A program made the position numbers and the translations under genes. A stretch of 16,716 nt of DNA from Deltaproteobacteria bacterium (GTDB taxonomy: Bacteria > Desulfobacterota > Binatia > UBA9968), in NCBI GenBank assembly GCA_023250495.1, contig JAHFAP010000043.1:1-16716 (forward strand), written 5' to 3'. The first letter of the stretch is position 1, and every line of letters starts with the position of its first letter. This document shows, piece by piece, positions 7,252 to 14,415 of the stretch. The notes below the pieces were generated by a model. That model ran no database searches. It saw only the letters and a program-made list of their open reading frames with translations, and was not told the DNA's origin.

Positions 7252-7728
7252 TTATCTTTCCTGTCTCTCCTTCTGCCGCTTTTTTTCTTCGATCTCGATA
7301 TCCACCTGCTTGGACTTTTCGAGAATCTGCGCCAGCTTTTCATTCAACTGAAGCACGCCAACCCATACCCTCGCCTGCTCGACCCAAGGGCTTTGCGGGT
7401 ACTCCTTGACCAGCTTCGTAAAATAACCCACGGCCGTGCGGTTGTCTTTCTTAGGATTGCCGACATGCGCAAAGATCAGTCCGAGATTGAAGATAGCCTC
7501 GTCGGCCGGAGGCCTATTGGCGGACAGACCTAAAGCCTTCTGGTTTTCTCTTAGGGAGCCCTCGTAATCCTGTTGGGCCAGAAGCTGCCGTCCGCGCAAA
7601 AGAGCCCGACGGGCATCTTCGCCTTCCCGCATTCCCTGCAAAAACGCACAGCCCCAAACCGAAATGAGGATCAGTAGGGCAATACAAAGATAAATGAGCT
7701 GCCCTGTCCTGCTTCGCTTTCTACCCAT
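7252..7728 (-). CDS. QseG-like TPR lipoprotein encoded with the sensor kinase
   Basis: A 158-residue probable lipoprotein: basic N-terminus (GRKRSRTG), a hydrophobic segment (about 10-26) and Cys27 after VWG, a loose lipobox. The mature part is helical and repeat-like, with TPR-type helices around RALLRGRQLLAQQDYEGSLRENQKALGL and DEAIFNLGLIFAHVG, then VGYFTKLVKEYPQSPWVEQA, and ends in a charged coiled coil (EKSKQVDIEIEEKKRQKERQ). The ATG lies inside the last 58 bp of the kinase gene, indicating translational coupling, with GGTGG a few bases upstream. In E. coli and many other proteobacteria the outer-membrane lipoprotein QseG is encoded between the kinase QseE/GlrK and the regulator QseF/GlrR and feeds envelope information to the kinase. 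The position and build fit that role, but sequence similarity to QseG itself is weak by eye. Confidence 0.7.
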   Translation of the reverse strand: MGRKRSRTGQLIYLCIALLILISVWGCAFLQGMREGEDARRALLRGRQLLAQQDYEGSLRENQKALGLSANRPPADEAIFNLGLIFAHVGNPKKDNRTAVGYFTKLVKEYPQSPWVEQARVWVGVLQLNEKLAQILEKSKQVDIEIEEKKRQKERQER

Positions 7729-9113
7729 ACCTGACCACCATGAGACGTAATGATATACTTGACAATCGCTAAACCCAAACCAGTTTCCCTGAGCATGTAA
7801 GAAGACTTGGAGGTTCCCTGCCTGTACTTGTCGAAGATCATAGGGAGATCCTCTGCCGGGATGCCAGGACCTGTGTCCGTGACCGACACCTGCACGGCTC
7901 CATTCTTTTGCTGGGCGGAGAGTGTTACCCGGCCACCGTCAGGAGTAAACTTCACCGCGTTGCCGATCAAGTTCCTCAGCGCCTGGAGAATTCTATCGGC
8001 ATCGATCTTAACCAAAGGTAGCTGCTCGCTGATCCTTGCCTCGATTTTGATCCTTTTGGCCTCCGCGAGCGGGCCGATTTCAGTCACGGCCCTCTGAATC
8101 AGAGGCGCAAGGCTTCCGGGCTCGATATTATAGGTCATCATTCCCGCCTCCATTTTAGACAGGTCCAGCAGGGAGTTGACCAGTCTGATAAGACGCTCGC
8201 CCTCCTCCGCCAGGATGGTCAGGAGCCGCTTCTGCTTTTCCGTGACCGACCCACCCACACCCTCTAGCAACAGGCCGATCCCTTCTTTGATGGAAGTCAG
8301 AGGGGTGCGCAGCTCATGCGACATGGTAGAAAAAAAATCGGCTTTCATCTGATCCAGATCCTTCAGCCGATCACACACGAGATCAAATGCACTGGCCAGC
8401 TCCGCGATCTCCGGCGGGGAGGACACCTTCACATCCCCCTCAAACTCTCCCCGCGCGATCCGGCTCGTTCTCTCCTTTAGGGCAGACAGTGGCCTTGTAA
8501 CACTCCTTGTAATTAAGAGGGAGACAGCAAGAACTAGGCCAAGCGAGACGGCTACCATCAGCATAGCAACCCGGTGTGCGTCAGCGCCCGCCTCGGCTAG
8601 TCCCGTTAACTTTCCCTGGCTGCTTTGTTGAGCGTGCATTTTCAGCTTTTCCAGATCTCCCATGATTCCACTGACGGCACTCTCTTTTTGCTGTCTGTAC
8701 CGCTCTTCAGAATAGGCCCGTCGGGTTCTTAACAGCTCGATTTCCTCGCGGACCAGGCCCTCGTAACGTTGGTAGCGCTCCCTGACGCTGTCCAAGAAAA
8801 TCTTACCTTGAAAGTCCGCGATCGAGATTGCCTGATCGAGGAGCCGGTCAAAATCGCTTTTGAACAGCAGAAACTGGTCGTAGAGGGCTTTGTCCTTGGT
8901 GATAAAGAACTTCTTCTCGTAGCGCACCTGCGAGAGGAGAGCGTCGCTCAGTTTCTCCTCGAGGTCGAGGATGCGGCGGTCGCCTTCCAACACAGACCGG
9001 GTGACCTCGTGAAAGCGCCGAAGCTGGTAGACGGCGTAGAGACTGACGGCCATCACGAGAAGAAATATCGCGAGGTAGCCGAGAACCAGGCGGGAAAACA
9101 GCGTGAATCTCAT
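7671..9113 (-). CDS. GlrK/QseE-like sensor histidine kinase
   Basis: A membrane histidine kinase of a two-component system. Numbered from the GTG at 9131 (486 residues): transmembrane segment one at about 14-36, a helical periplasmic sensor at about 37-186, transmembrane segment two at about 188-208, and HAMP at about 209-262. The dimerisation/phosphoacceptor domain has the H-box FFSTMSHELRTPLTS with His272. The ATPase domain has the N-box NLIGNAVKFTP (387-397), G1 DTGPGIP (419-425), IFDKYRQG and G2 GLGLAIVKYI. I prefer the ATG at 9113 (480 residues) because the hydrophobic segment follows closely; neither start has a strong ribosome binding site. It follows rmuC by 24-42 bp depending on the start chosen and overlaps the TPR lipoprotein gene by 58 bp. 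Kinase plus lipoprotein matches the GlrK/QseE-QseG order, yet no response regulator gene is present in the window. The kinase call is firm; the GlrK assignment rests on context. Confidence 0.9.
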   Translation of the reverse strand: MRFTLFSRLVLGYLAIFLLVMAVSLYAVYQLRRFHEVTRSVLEGDRRILDLEEKLSDALLSQVRYEKKFFITKDKALYDQFLLFKSDFDRLLDQAISIADFQGKIFLDSVRERYQRYEGLVREEIELLRTRRAYSEERYRQQKESAVSGIMGDLEKLKMHAQQSSQGKLTGLAEAGADAHRVAMLMVAVSLGLVLAVSLLITRSVTRPLSALKERTSRIARGEFEGDVKVSSPPEIAELASAFDLVCDRLKDLDQMKADFFSTMSHELRTPLTSIKEGIGLLLEGVGGSVTEKQKRLLTILAEEGERLIRLVNSLLDLSKMEAGMMTYNIEPGSLAPLIQRAVTEIGPLAEAKRIKIEARISEQLPLVKIDADRILQALRNLIGNAVKFTPDGGRVTLSAQQKNGAVQVSVTDTGPGIPAEDLPMIFDKYRQGTSKSSYMLRETGLGLAIVKYIITSHGGQVWVESEAGQGSSFIFVLPY

Positions 9114-9155
9114 TGCCCGGACAATCCGCACACCGGCATAGTGCCAAAACGACGA

Positions 9156-10265
9156 TTACAATGGCTCCGGGAGCTCCTTCTTTTCTGTGTCCGCAGCGAG
9201 AAGCTTCTGGCCAAATTGATCCAGCCGCTTGTCGGCGTTCTGGAAGCTCGCTTGAGCGTGCCCCAAATGTTTTCCCACCAGATTGAATTCCTCGCGGAAC
9301 TTGGTGAAGTCTCCCTCGAGACGGCTGAGATACTGAATAATTTCCTTGGCCCGCTCTTCTATCTTCATCCCTTTGAGCCCCAAAACAATCGCCTGAAGAT
9401 AGGCGTAGAAACTGTTGGGGGAGACCGGAATGACCCTTTTTGCCAAGGCGTAGTGGCTGAGGCTTCTCTCGCCTCCTATAGAATCGTCCTTGATGATGGT
9501 TTCGTAATAGACGTTCTCCGCGGGAATATACATCAGCGCGAAGTCATAGGTCCCTTCGTCGGGCAGGATGTACTTCGTAGCGATCGCGTCGATGTGCTTC
9601 TTCACGTCGGCTACAAACTGTCGCTTGGCCTTGCCCTTCTCTTCCTCCGCGGTCGCCTCAAAGATCCGCTTAAAGTTCTCCAGCGGAAACTTGGAATCGA
9701 CCGGGACCAACGAGCCTCCCAACTTAATGACAGCGTCCACTTTCTCGCCGCTTCTGAAGGCATATTGAGTGGAGAAGTGATCGGACGGGAGGATCTGGGA
9801 CAAAAGGTCGCCCAGAAAGAACTCTCCCAGACCGCCTCTCAGCTTCGGGGCGCGTAGAATCTCCTGCAGAGACGCGATGTCCTTGCCCACCTCGTAGATC
9901 TTCCGGTTGGCCTCCTCCAGACTGCCCAGGCTCTTCTGCACATTCCCCACCACGCGGGCCGCGTTGTCGAGCCTCTCGCCCAGGCTCTGCTGAGTTTTTT
10001 GCAGGACCTCCGAGCTCTCTCTCAGCCTCTCATTGACATTGCCGAGCAGCTGGCCCAGCTGGTCATGGATGAGCCGCGTGCCGCCCTCCAGCGTCTGCGT
10101 CAACTGTCCGCGGAGCTGGTCAACCTGTTGCTGGATGAGGAGCAGAGATTGATCCTCCTTTTTTTCCCCGAGCAGGGTTTGAAAGCGCCGGAGCAGAATC
10201 CATCCCAGAGTGGCAAACGCGAACAGGAAAAGAAGGATCAGGAAAATAGGATTGAGCGATTCCAC
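9156..10265 (-). CDS. rmuC: RmuC family DNA recombination-limiting protein
   Basis: RmuC-family proteins are predicted nucleases linked to limiting DNA inversions at short inverted repeats. Reading from the GTG at 10265 gives 369 residues: an N-terminal membrane anchor (about 6-25, IFLILLFLFAFATLGWILL), a long coiled coil (about 30-140) and the RmuC domain. That domain begins at LRGGLGEFFLGDLLSQIL and has KVDAVIKLGG, VPVDSKFPLENF, DFALMYIPAENVYYE, VSPNSFYAYLQAI and GLKGMKIEERAKEI. The frame is open back to a GTG at 10421, but that part overlaps the neighbouring small gene and reads as low-quality Pro/Arg/Gly-rich sequence. The GTG at 10265, 17 bp after the small gene's stop and directly before the anchor, is therefore chosen; no strong ribosome binding site is visible. 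Sensor kinase genes follow on the same strand. Confidence 0.9.
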   Translation of the reverse strand: MESLNPIFLILLFLFAFATLGWILLRRFQTLLGEKKEDQSLLLIQQQVDQLRGQLTQTLEGGTRLIHDQLGQLLGNVNERLRESSEVLQKTQQSLGERLDNAARVVGNVQKSLGSLEEANRKIYEVGKDIASLQEILRAPKLRGGLGEFFLGDLLSQILPSDHFSTQYAFRSGEKVDAVIKLGGSLVPVDSKFPLENFKRIFEATAEEEKGKAKRQFVADVKKHIDAIATKYILPDEGTYDFALMYIPAENVYYETIIKDDSIGGERSLSHYALAKRVIPVSPNSFYAYLQAIVLGLKGMKIEERAKEIIQYLSRLEGDFTKFREEFNLVGKHLGHAQASFQNADKRLDQFGQKLLAADTEKKELPEPL

Positions 10266-10282
10266 GATTCGGCGCTGTGGAG

Positions 10283-10495
10283 CTAAAGAAGCCGCAGGGC
10301 GTATTCCAGGATCTCGCTGAGCTTGCGGATTTGGGTTGCCCGCATCGACCTTTCCTCGGGCGGAGAAGAAAAATATTGGTCCAGGCTCCTCTTGAGATTC
10401 CACTCGAGCAGCTCCACGCACTCTTCCATGCTCACCTTCTCCGTGCGGCGGCGCCGGGCTTGGTGGATCTCTTTAAGACTAATCACCTGTCCCAT
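10283..10495 (-). CDS. Small hypothetical protein of 70 residues
   Basis: I do not recognise a named family. The product MGQVISLKEIHQARRRR continues as a basic then mixed-charge helical protein with SMEECVELLEWNLKRSLDQYF and a second helix IRKLSEILEYALRLL. Short proteins beginning with a similar VISLxEI then Arg-rich sequence are common in proteobacteria-like genomes but uncharacterised. It has no signal or membrane segment. It stops 17 bp before the chosen rmuC start and has a candidate promoter just upstream, so it may lead the rmuC-kinase transcript. The ATG at 10495 has no evident ribosome binding site. An internal ATG at 10429 (MEECVELLEW) is preceded by GAAGG and would give a 48-residue product. 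It could be a false ORF, but codon quality and tight packing argue for a gene. Confidence 0.6.
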   Translation of the reverse strand: MGQVISLKEIHQARRRRTEKVSMEECVELLEWNLKRSLDQYFSSPPEERSMRATQIRKLSEILEYALRLL

Positions 10496-10505
10496 GAATA
10501 AATGC

Positions 10506-10535
10506 AGCTTACGGACCTCAGAACCGCTTTGTCAA
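10506..10535 (-). promoter_or_regulatory. Candidate promoter for the small protein-rmuC-kinase operon, overlapping a 10-bp palindrome
   Basis: On the minus strand a perfect -35 TTGACA (10535-10530) is followed after 18 bp by TAAGCT (10511-10506), three of six -10 bases. The expected transcript start is within a few bases of the ATG at 10495, implying a very short leader. The -35 box overlaps the perfect palindrome CAAGGCCTTG (10533-10542), which could be a repressor site. Inferred from pattern only. Confidence 0.35.
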
Positions 10536-10549
10536 GGCCTTGGAAAAAT

Positions 10550-11602
10550 TTAGGTCAGCGGCTGATGCTGTGTCACACAGTGAACCGCGCCAAGCCCGAT
10601 GACGACAGAGGCACAGGGAATGCTCAACACTGTACGATCAGGAAAAAGCTCTCCTAGAATGCCGAGGGCCAGAGAGTCTTTTGGACGATTGTAGGTTGGC
10701 GCCAAGATCACTCCATTGGCGATATAAAAATTGGCATAGCTGGCCGGAAGTGTTGCGTCCTCGTAAACCACCTTCCCAGGCATCGGTAGGGGAACGATGG
10801 TCAGCTTGCTGCCATGCTGGTCTCTTGCGCCCTGCAGCCGTTCGTAGTTTTCCTGCAAAGGAGTGTAGTTCTCACCCTTCTGATCTTCTTCGACAGCGCA
10901 GACCACGGTCGTTGGATTGACAAACCGGGCGATGTTATCTACATGGCCGTCGGTGTCATCGCCGACAATTCCGTCGCCCAGCCAGATGAAGTGATCGGCG
11001 CCGAGAGACTCCCTAAGGACTCCCTCGATCTCCTCTCGGCCCAAGTGGGGATTGCGGTTCGGGTTCAGAAGACACTGCTCGGTCGTGAGGCAAGTCCCGC
11101 GTCCATTGACGTCGATGGAGCCTCCTTCGAGAACTATGGGGTGGTCGAAAGCGGGCGCATCGAGAAGCCGAGCCATGGCTTTGGCTACGCTGTCGTCGCG
11201 CGTGTGAGATTCATACTTGTCTCCCCAGCCATTGAATATCCAGTCGTTGAAGGCAAGAGGCGCGTCGCCTTGTTGTCTGGTGACAAAGGTCGGGCCGTAG
11301 TCTCTGATCCAGACGTCCACCGTAGGAATCTTGTGAAAGATGACATGCTCCATGTGCGCGCCGACGCGCGTCAGCCTCGTCACAGCCTCATCCTGAGCCA
11401 GCTCATCGTTGACCAACAAACAAACCCTCTCCTTCGGAGAGATTCCCTTCACCATCTGAGCCCAGATGTCCTTGACGAGATCCAGCTGATCCGGCCAGGT
11501 CTCACGATTGTGCGGCCACGCAAGCCACGTAGCCTCATGGGGCTCCCATTCCGCCGGCATGCGGTAGCCGAGTTGTCGCGGTGAGGGCTTTGGATCGTTC
11601 AT
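10550..11602 (-). CDS. aguA: Agmatine deiminase
   Basis: Hydrolyses agmatine to N-carbamoylputrescine and ammonia, in the arginine decarboxylase route to putrescine. Counting from the ATG at 11602 (350 residues, normal for the family): RMPAEWEPHEATWLAWPHN (14-32), IRDYGPTFV (99-107), LEGGSIDVNGRGT (158-170), DDTDGHVDNIARF with the catalytic His220, and the nucleophile Cys342 in GLGAVHCVTQHQP. These are the hallmark motifs of the agmatine deiminase / Porphyromonas-type peptidyl-arginine deiminase family. The frame extends upstream to 11749, but that part overlaps aguB and lacks family motifs, so 11602 is preferred; an ATG at 11653 is also possible. It follows aguB by 40 bp on the same strand, and the two enzymes act consecutively, which makes agmatine rather than peptidyl-arginine the likely substrate. 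Confidence 0.94.
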   Translation of the reverse strand: MNDPKPSPRQLGYRMPAEWEPHEATWLAWPHNRETWPDQLDLVKDIWAQMVKGISPKERVCLLVNDELAQDEAVTRLTRVGAHMEHVIFHKIPTVDVWIRDYGPTFVTRQQGDAPLAFNDWIFNGWGDKYESHTRDDSVAKAMARLLDAPAFDHPIVLEGGSIDVNGRGTCLTTEQCLLNPNRNPHLGREEIEGVLRESLGADHFIWLGDGIVGDDTDGHVDNIARFVNPTTVVCAVEEDQKGENYTPLQENYERLQGARDQHGSKLTIVPLPMPGKVVYEDATLPASYANFYIANGVILAPTYNRPKDSLALGILGELFPDRTVLSIPCASVVIGLGAVHCVTQHQPLT

Positions 11603-11642
11603 GGGCTGATGGGATTCCAAGGGGGCGCGCTGGCTGCGATCG

Positions 11643-12530
11643 TCAACCTTCATCCAGAAAGCGGGCAGTGAGCGCGCCATAGGCATCGATGCGCCGGTCT
11701 CTGAGAAACGGCCAGCTCTGGCGCGCTTCAGCAATCTTGTCCAGATCACACCGAGCTATTAAGATTTCTTCCCGTTCGGTTCTGGCGCGCGCGACGATCT
11801 CTCCGAACGGGCCAGCTACAAACGAGCTGCCCCAAAACTTGAGCTTCCCTTCGCGTCTCACGCGGTTAGCCACGGCCACATAGATTCCGTTGGCCACTGC
11901 ATGACCACGTTGGACCAGCTCCCAGGCGTTGCGCTGGGCTTTAGCGACATCGGGCTGCTCCTTGGAAAGCCATCCAATCGCCGTGGGATAAAAAAGGATC
12001 TCGGCTCCAGAAAGAGAGGTCAGGCGGGCCGCCTCAGGAAACCACTGGTCCCAGCAGATGAGCACGCCGACCTTGGCCACCTCCGCGTCGAAGCTGAGAA
12101 AACCCAGATCCCCAGGAGTAAAATAGAATTTTTCGTAAAAGCAGGGATCGTCGGGAATGTGCATCTTGCGGTATTTCCCCAAGACCGATCCATCCGCGCC
12201 GATGATCACGGCGGTGTTGTGATAGATCCCGGCTGAACGCTCCTCAAAGAGCGAGCCGATGATGACGATCTTTTTTTTCTTGGCCAGCCGGCTCAGAGCT
12301 TCCGTAGTCGGCCCGGGGATCGGCTCCGCCAGCTTGAAATTTTCAGCATCCTCACTCTGCGGAAAGTAGCGCGAGCGAAATAGCTCCTGAAGGCAGATAA
12401 TTTGCGCGCCCTTTTTCGCCGCCGCCCCGATCCCTGTCAGAGCCTTCTCCAGGTTGAGCCGGATATCCTCGCTCGCGCTCATCTGGACGAGGCCGATGGT
12501 CACCTGCCTTTGGCTATTTTTTCGCGCCAC
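11643..12530 (-). CDS. aguB: N-carbamoylputrescine amidase
   Basis: A nitrilase-superfamily amidohydrolase that converts N-carbamoylputrescine to putrescine, CO2 and ammonia, the step after agmatine deiminase. In 295 residues it shows the catalytic triad Glu49 (CLQELF), Lys122 (KYRKMHIPDDP) and Cys159 (VLICWDQWFPEAAR). CPA-type signatures include FYEKFYFTPGD, YPTAIGW and the C-terminal RRIDAYG. The start is taken at the GTG at 12530, which includes the lysine/arginine-rich lead MARKNSQRQ before the first beta strand VTIGLVQMS. No clear ribosome binding site is visible. It lies upstream of aguA, so the cluster order is aguB then aguA. Together they supply putrescine if an arginine decarboxylase is encoded elsewhere, since none is in this window. 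Confidence 0.94.
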   Translation of the reverse strand: MARKNSQRQVTIGLVQMSASEDIRLNLEKALTGIGAAAKKGAQIICLQELFRSRYFPQSEDAENFKLAEPIPGPTTEALSRLAKKKKIVIIGSLFEERSAGIYHNTAVIIGADGSVLGKYRKMHIPDDPCFYEKFYFTPGDLGFLSFDAEVAKVGVLICWDQWFPEAARLTSLSGAEILFYPTAIGWLSKEQPDVAKAQRNAWELVQRGHAVANGIYVAVANRVRREGKLKFWGSSFVAGPFGEIVARARTEREEILIARCDLDKIAEARQSWPFLRDRRIDAYGALTARFLDEG

Positions 12531-12590
12531 GCTGCAGACCCTTTTCTTCCCCCAGTCTACACAGAGCGGAAAATTTCACGGCCGACGCTG

Positions 12591-13310
12591 CTACCTCAAA
12601 TGCTGGGCGAAGAAAGACTTGAATTTCTCCCAGGCATCCTTGGCGGAATCGGCATGATAGCTCCCTCGCTCGTTGCAGAAGAATCCATGCCCTGCTTCGG
12701 GATAGACCTTCATCATGAAAGTCTTGTGCTGATCCGTCAACGCCTTGTTGATCTGCGCAACGTGGTCCTGGGGAATCAGCGGATCTTTCAAGCCGAAGAA
12801 GAGATAGATCGGGCAGTTGATCTCGCCGGTGCGGGCGAGAGGGCTGGGGTTCCCCATCGGGATGCCGCCGCCATAGAAAGAGACCGCGGTTTTGATATCT
12901 TTGTTGTAGTGAGCAGCCGAGAGGTAGGTGAAGCGGCCGCCCATGCAGAAACCGGTCACCCCGATGGAGCCAGCCTTGACGTAACTCTGCGCCTTGAGGT
13001 GCGAGATGACCGCGCCAACGTCGCTCATCACCTTGGGATCCTGCAGGCGATTCATGATGCCGATCGCTTTTTGCAGTTCAGCATATGGGACTACCCGTTC
13101 AGCCTCTCGATGGTAAAGGTCCGGAGCGATGGCGACATAACCCTCGCGGGCGATCCGCCCGGTCACGTCCTTGATGTGGCTGTTGAGTCCGAAGGCCTCC
13201 ATGAGAACGATGATCGCCGACCGCGCTCCGCCGTCCTTGGGCCTGGCCTCATAGGTCTCCATCTTTCCGTCCGGGGTATTGAGTTGAAGCGTTGAAGTCG
13301 TAATGTCCAT
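12591..13310 (-). CDS. Dienelactone hydrolase family alpha/beta-hydrolase
   Basis: A 239-residue cytoplasmic hydrolase of the carboxymethylenebutenolidase (dienelactone hydrolase) family. The expected catalytic triad is visible: nucleophile Cys122 in GVTGFCMGGRF, Asp176 in FFGLKDPLIP, and His208 in EAGHGFF. Glu38 in VLMEAFGLN corresponds to the glutamate that tunes the cysteine in the characterised enzyme. APDLYHR (62-68) is also typical. AAGGAGGAGG lies just before the ATG at 13310, one of the strongest ribosome binding sites in the window. True dienelactone hydrolase acts in chlorocatechol breakdown; no other genes of that pathway are present, so the natural substrate is unknown and a general esterase/lactonase role is more likely. 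It is 60 bp upstream of aguB and 101 bp downstream of the EamA transporter gene. Confidence 0.93.
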   Translation of the reverse strand: MDITTSTLQLNTPDGKMETYEARPKDGGARSAIIVLMEAFGLNSHIKDVTGRIAREGYVAIAPDLYHREAERVVPYAELQKAIGIMNRLQDPKVMSDVGAVISHLKAQSYVKAGSIGVTGFCMGGRFTYLSAAHYNKDIKTAVSFYGGGIPMGNPSPLARTGEINCPIYLFFGLKDPLIPQDHVAQINKALTDQHKTFMMKVYPEAGHGFFCNERGSYHADSAKDAWEKFKSFFAQHLR

Positions 13311-13411
13311 ATTCCTCCTCCTTAAAGGGCCGCTGCTTGCGTCGAATCGCTTTGTGTCTATCAGATTTTTTTTTCCTGGTCTACCCCGCTATCCCCAGCG
13401 TCATAACGCAA

Positions 13412-14272
13412 CTAGCGACTGGTAATGATCACCACGCCTGCAACCATCACGACAGCGCCGACAATGATCCTGAGAGTGACCTTTTCGACATCCCTGAGGA
13501 AAACAGCGCTAAAGAGGACTGTGAAAAGCGGGGTCGTGTTGAGGAGCGGCACCATGGCGGAGACTTCTCCTCCGTTTAGGGCGGAGAAATTCAGGATCTG
13601 CGCGCCGGCGGAGAGCAAAGCGGCGCTCCCAAAAAATGGCAGGCTCTCTCTGTGTGGTCTCGCAAGGCGGATCTTTCCGGTCGCTAACAGAAACACTGAA
13701 AAGATCACCAGAGACGTGGAAGTGCTGATGGCCGCGCCGATATACGGATCAGGAAGAATGAGCAGTCCGCCCTTGCGCAGGTTTTGCGACACGGCTCCGC
13801 AAAAGGCCGCTCCCAACGGGAAAAAGATGTCGAGAAATTTCCACCGACCTTCTCCGCTGCGGCGCCACAGGATCAACCACACGCTCGCCATAATCAGCGC
13901 CGTCCCCCAGTAGACAAATGAGTTCGGATGCTCGTGGAGAAATACGATAGCGAGAGAGACCGAAACCAAAGGCTCGGCTCCGCGGAGCGGACCGGCGCGA
14001 GAAACTCCAATGCGAGTGATGCCCACGTAGTACAGTATCCGCGCCAGGAGAGGCTGAAGACATCCGCTTAGCAGGAAATAAGTTGTGGCCGGGGACCAGA
14101 GCAGATCGAGACGGACATAGACGAAGAGGTAGACCCAAAGCAACAGGGCCGCAAAGGCATAGCTCATGAATGCGGCCGCGATGATGTTGGAAGTGCGCGC
14201 TCCGATGCGGACCAAAATGGCGTCGCCCGCCCAGCCCATAGCTGAGAGAACTGCGATCGCCTCAGGCCGCAT
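13412..14272 (-). CDS. EamA/DMT-family inner-membrane transporter
   Basis: A 286-residue, very hydrophobic protein with about ten predicted membrane helices arranged as two EamA repeats (about 5-135 and 148-284), the layout of drug/metabolite transporters. Typical features are GWAGDAILVRIG near the N-terminus, SRAGPLRGAEPLVSVSLAIVFLHE closing repeat one, and SALNGGEVSAMVPLLNTTPLFTVLFSAVFLRD closing repeat two. The substrate cannot be predicted from the sequence; members export amino acids, nucleosides or metabolites. Proximity to the putrescine genes hints at amine or amino-acid export, but this is speculation. The ATG at 14272 is the first in frame. The gene is divergent from the mazG-like gene across a 143 bp control region. 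Confidence 0.88.
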   Translation of the reverse strand: MRPEAIAVLSAMGWAGDAILVRIGARTSNIIAAAFMSYAFAALLLWVYLFVYVRLDLLWSPATTYFLLSGCLQPLLARILYYVGITRIGVSRAGPLRGAEPLVSVSLAIVFLHEHPNSFVYWGTALIMASVWLILWRRSGEGRWKFLDIFFPLGAAFCGAVSQNLRKGGLLILPDPYIGAAISTSTSLVIFSVFLLATGKIRLARPHRESLPFFGSAALLSAGAQILNFSALNGGEVSAMVPLLNTTPLFTVLFSAVFLRDVEKVTLRIIVGAVVMVAGVVIITSR

Positions 14273-14297
14273 GGAATTCCATCGATGTCATGGCGGT

Positions 14298-14413
14298 GCC
14301 GGATATCGAGAAGCGTCAAAGGCCACACTAGCCTAGGCCAAAGCCGCTGACAAGCCTTAAGCGCGCGCTATGCGAAACCTGGACATCATTCGAGGCATAG
14401 CTTAATATCCGGC
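14298..14413. promoter_or_regulatory. Nested inverted repeats in the divergent EamA / mazG control region
   Basis: A perfect 9-bp inverted repeat, GCCGGATAT (14298-14306) and ATATCCGGC (14405-14413), brackets the spacer, ending two bases before the mazG-like start. Inside it is a perfect 7-bp pair, GCTATGC (14367-14373) and GCATAGC (14395-14401), plus the palindrome GCCTAGGC near 14331. They could be regulator-binding sites, a stem in the RNA leader, or the ends of a very small mobile element; no target-site duplication flanks it directly. Confidence 0.45.
14347..14374 (+). promoter_or_regulatory. Candidate promoter for the mazG-like gene and hydroxyacid dehydrogenase
   Basis: CTGACA (14347-14352) is separated by 16 bp from TATGCG (14369-14374), matching five of six -35 and three of six -10 bases. 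The -10 box overlaps the left arm of the 7-bp inverted repeat at 14367-14373, which would place the right arm in the early transcript. Pattern-based only. Confidence 0.3.
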
Positions 14414-14415
14414 GC

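Noticed and set aside
7116..7343. A 75-residue minus-strand open frame downstream of the TPR lipoprotein gene
   Set aside because: Its N-terminal half is only the +1 frame of the lipoprotein coiled-coil region and its tail matches no family I know. It may be chance sequence left by the rearrangement.
8769..9857. A 362-residue plus-strand open frame antisense to the kinase and rmuC genes
   Set aside because: Long only because of high-GC codon use in the opposite strand; both opposing genes have clear domains and this frame has none.
10266..10421. Upstream extension of the rmuC frame to a GTG at 10421
   Set aside because: It overlaps the small protein gene and lies before the membrane anchor, with no family similarity.
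11603..11749. Upstream extension of the aguA frame
   Set aside because: It overlaps the 3' end of aguB, and agmatine deiminases start near the RMPAEWEPH block.
12402..13295. A 297-residue plus-strand open frame antisense to aguB and the dienelactone hydrolase
   Set aside because: The antisense genes have complete catalytic triads; the plus frame has low-quality sequence and no motifs.
13311..13411. T-rich run near 13364-13373 as a terminator of the EamA gene
   Set aside because: No stem precedes it on the minus strand, where the run reads as A, so it is not an intrinsic terminator.
14298..14413. A miniature insertion element bounded by the 9-bp inverted repeat
   Set aside because: No directly flanking target duplication and only one copy visible; kept as a possible regulatory site instead.
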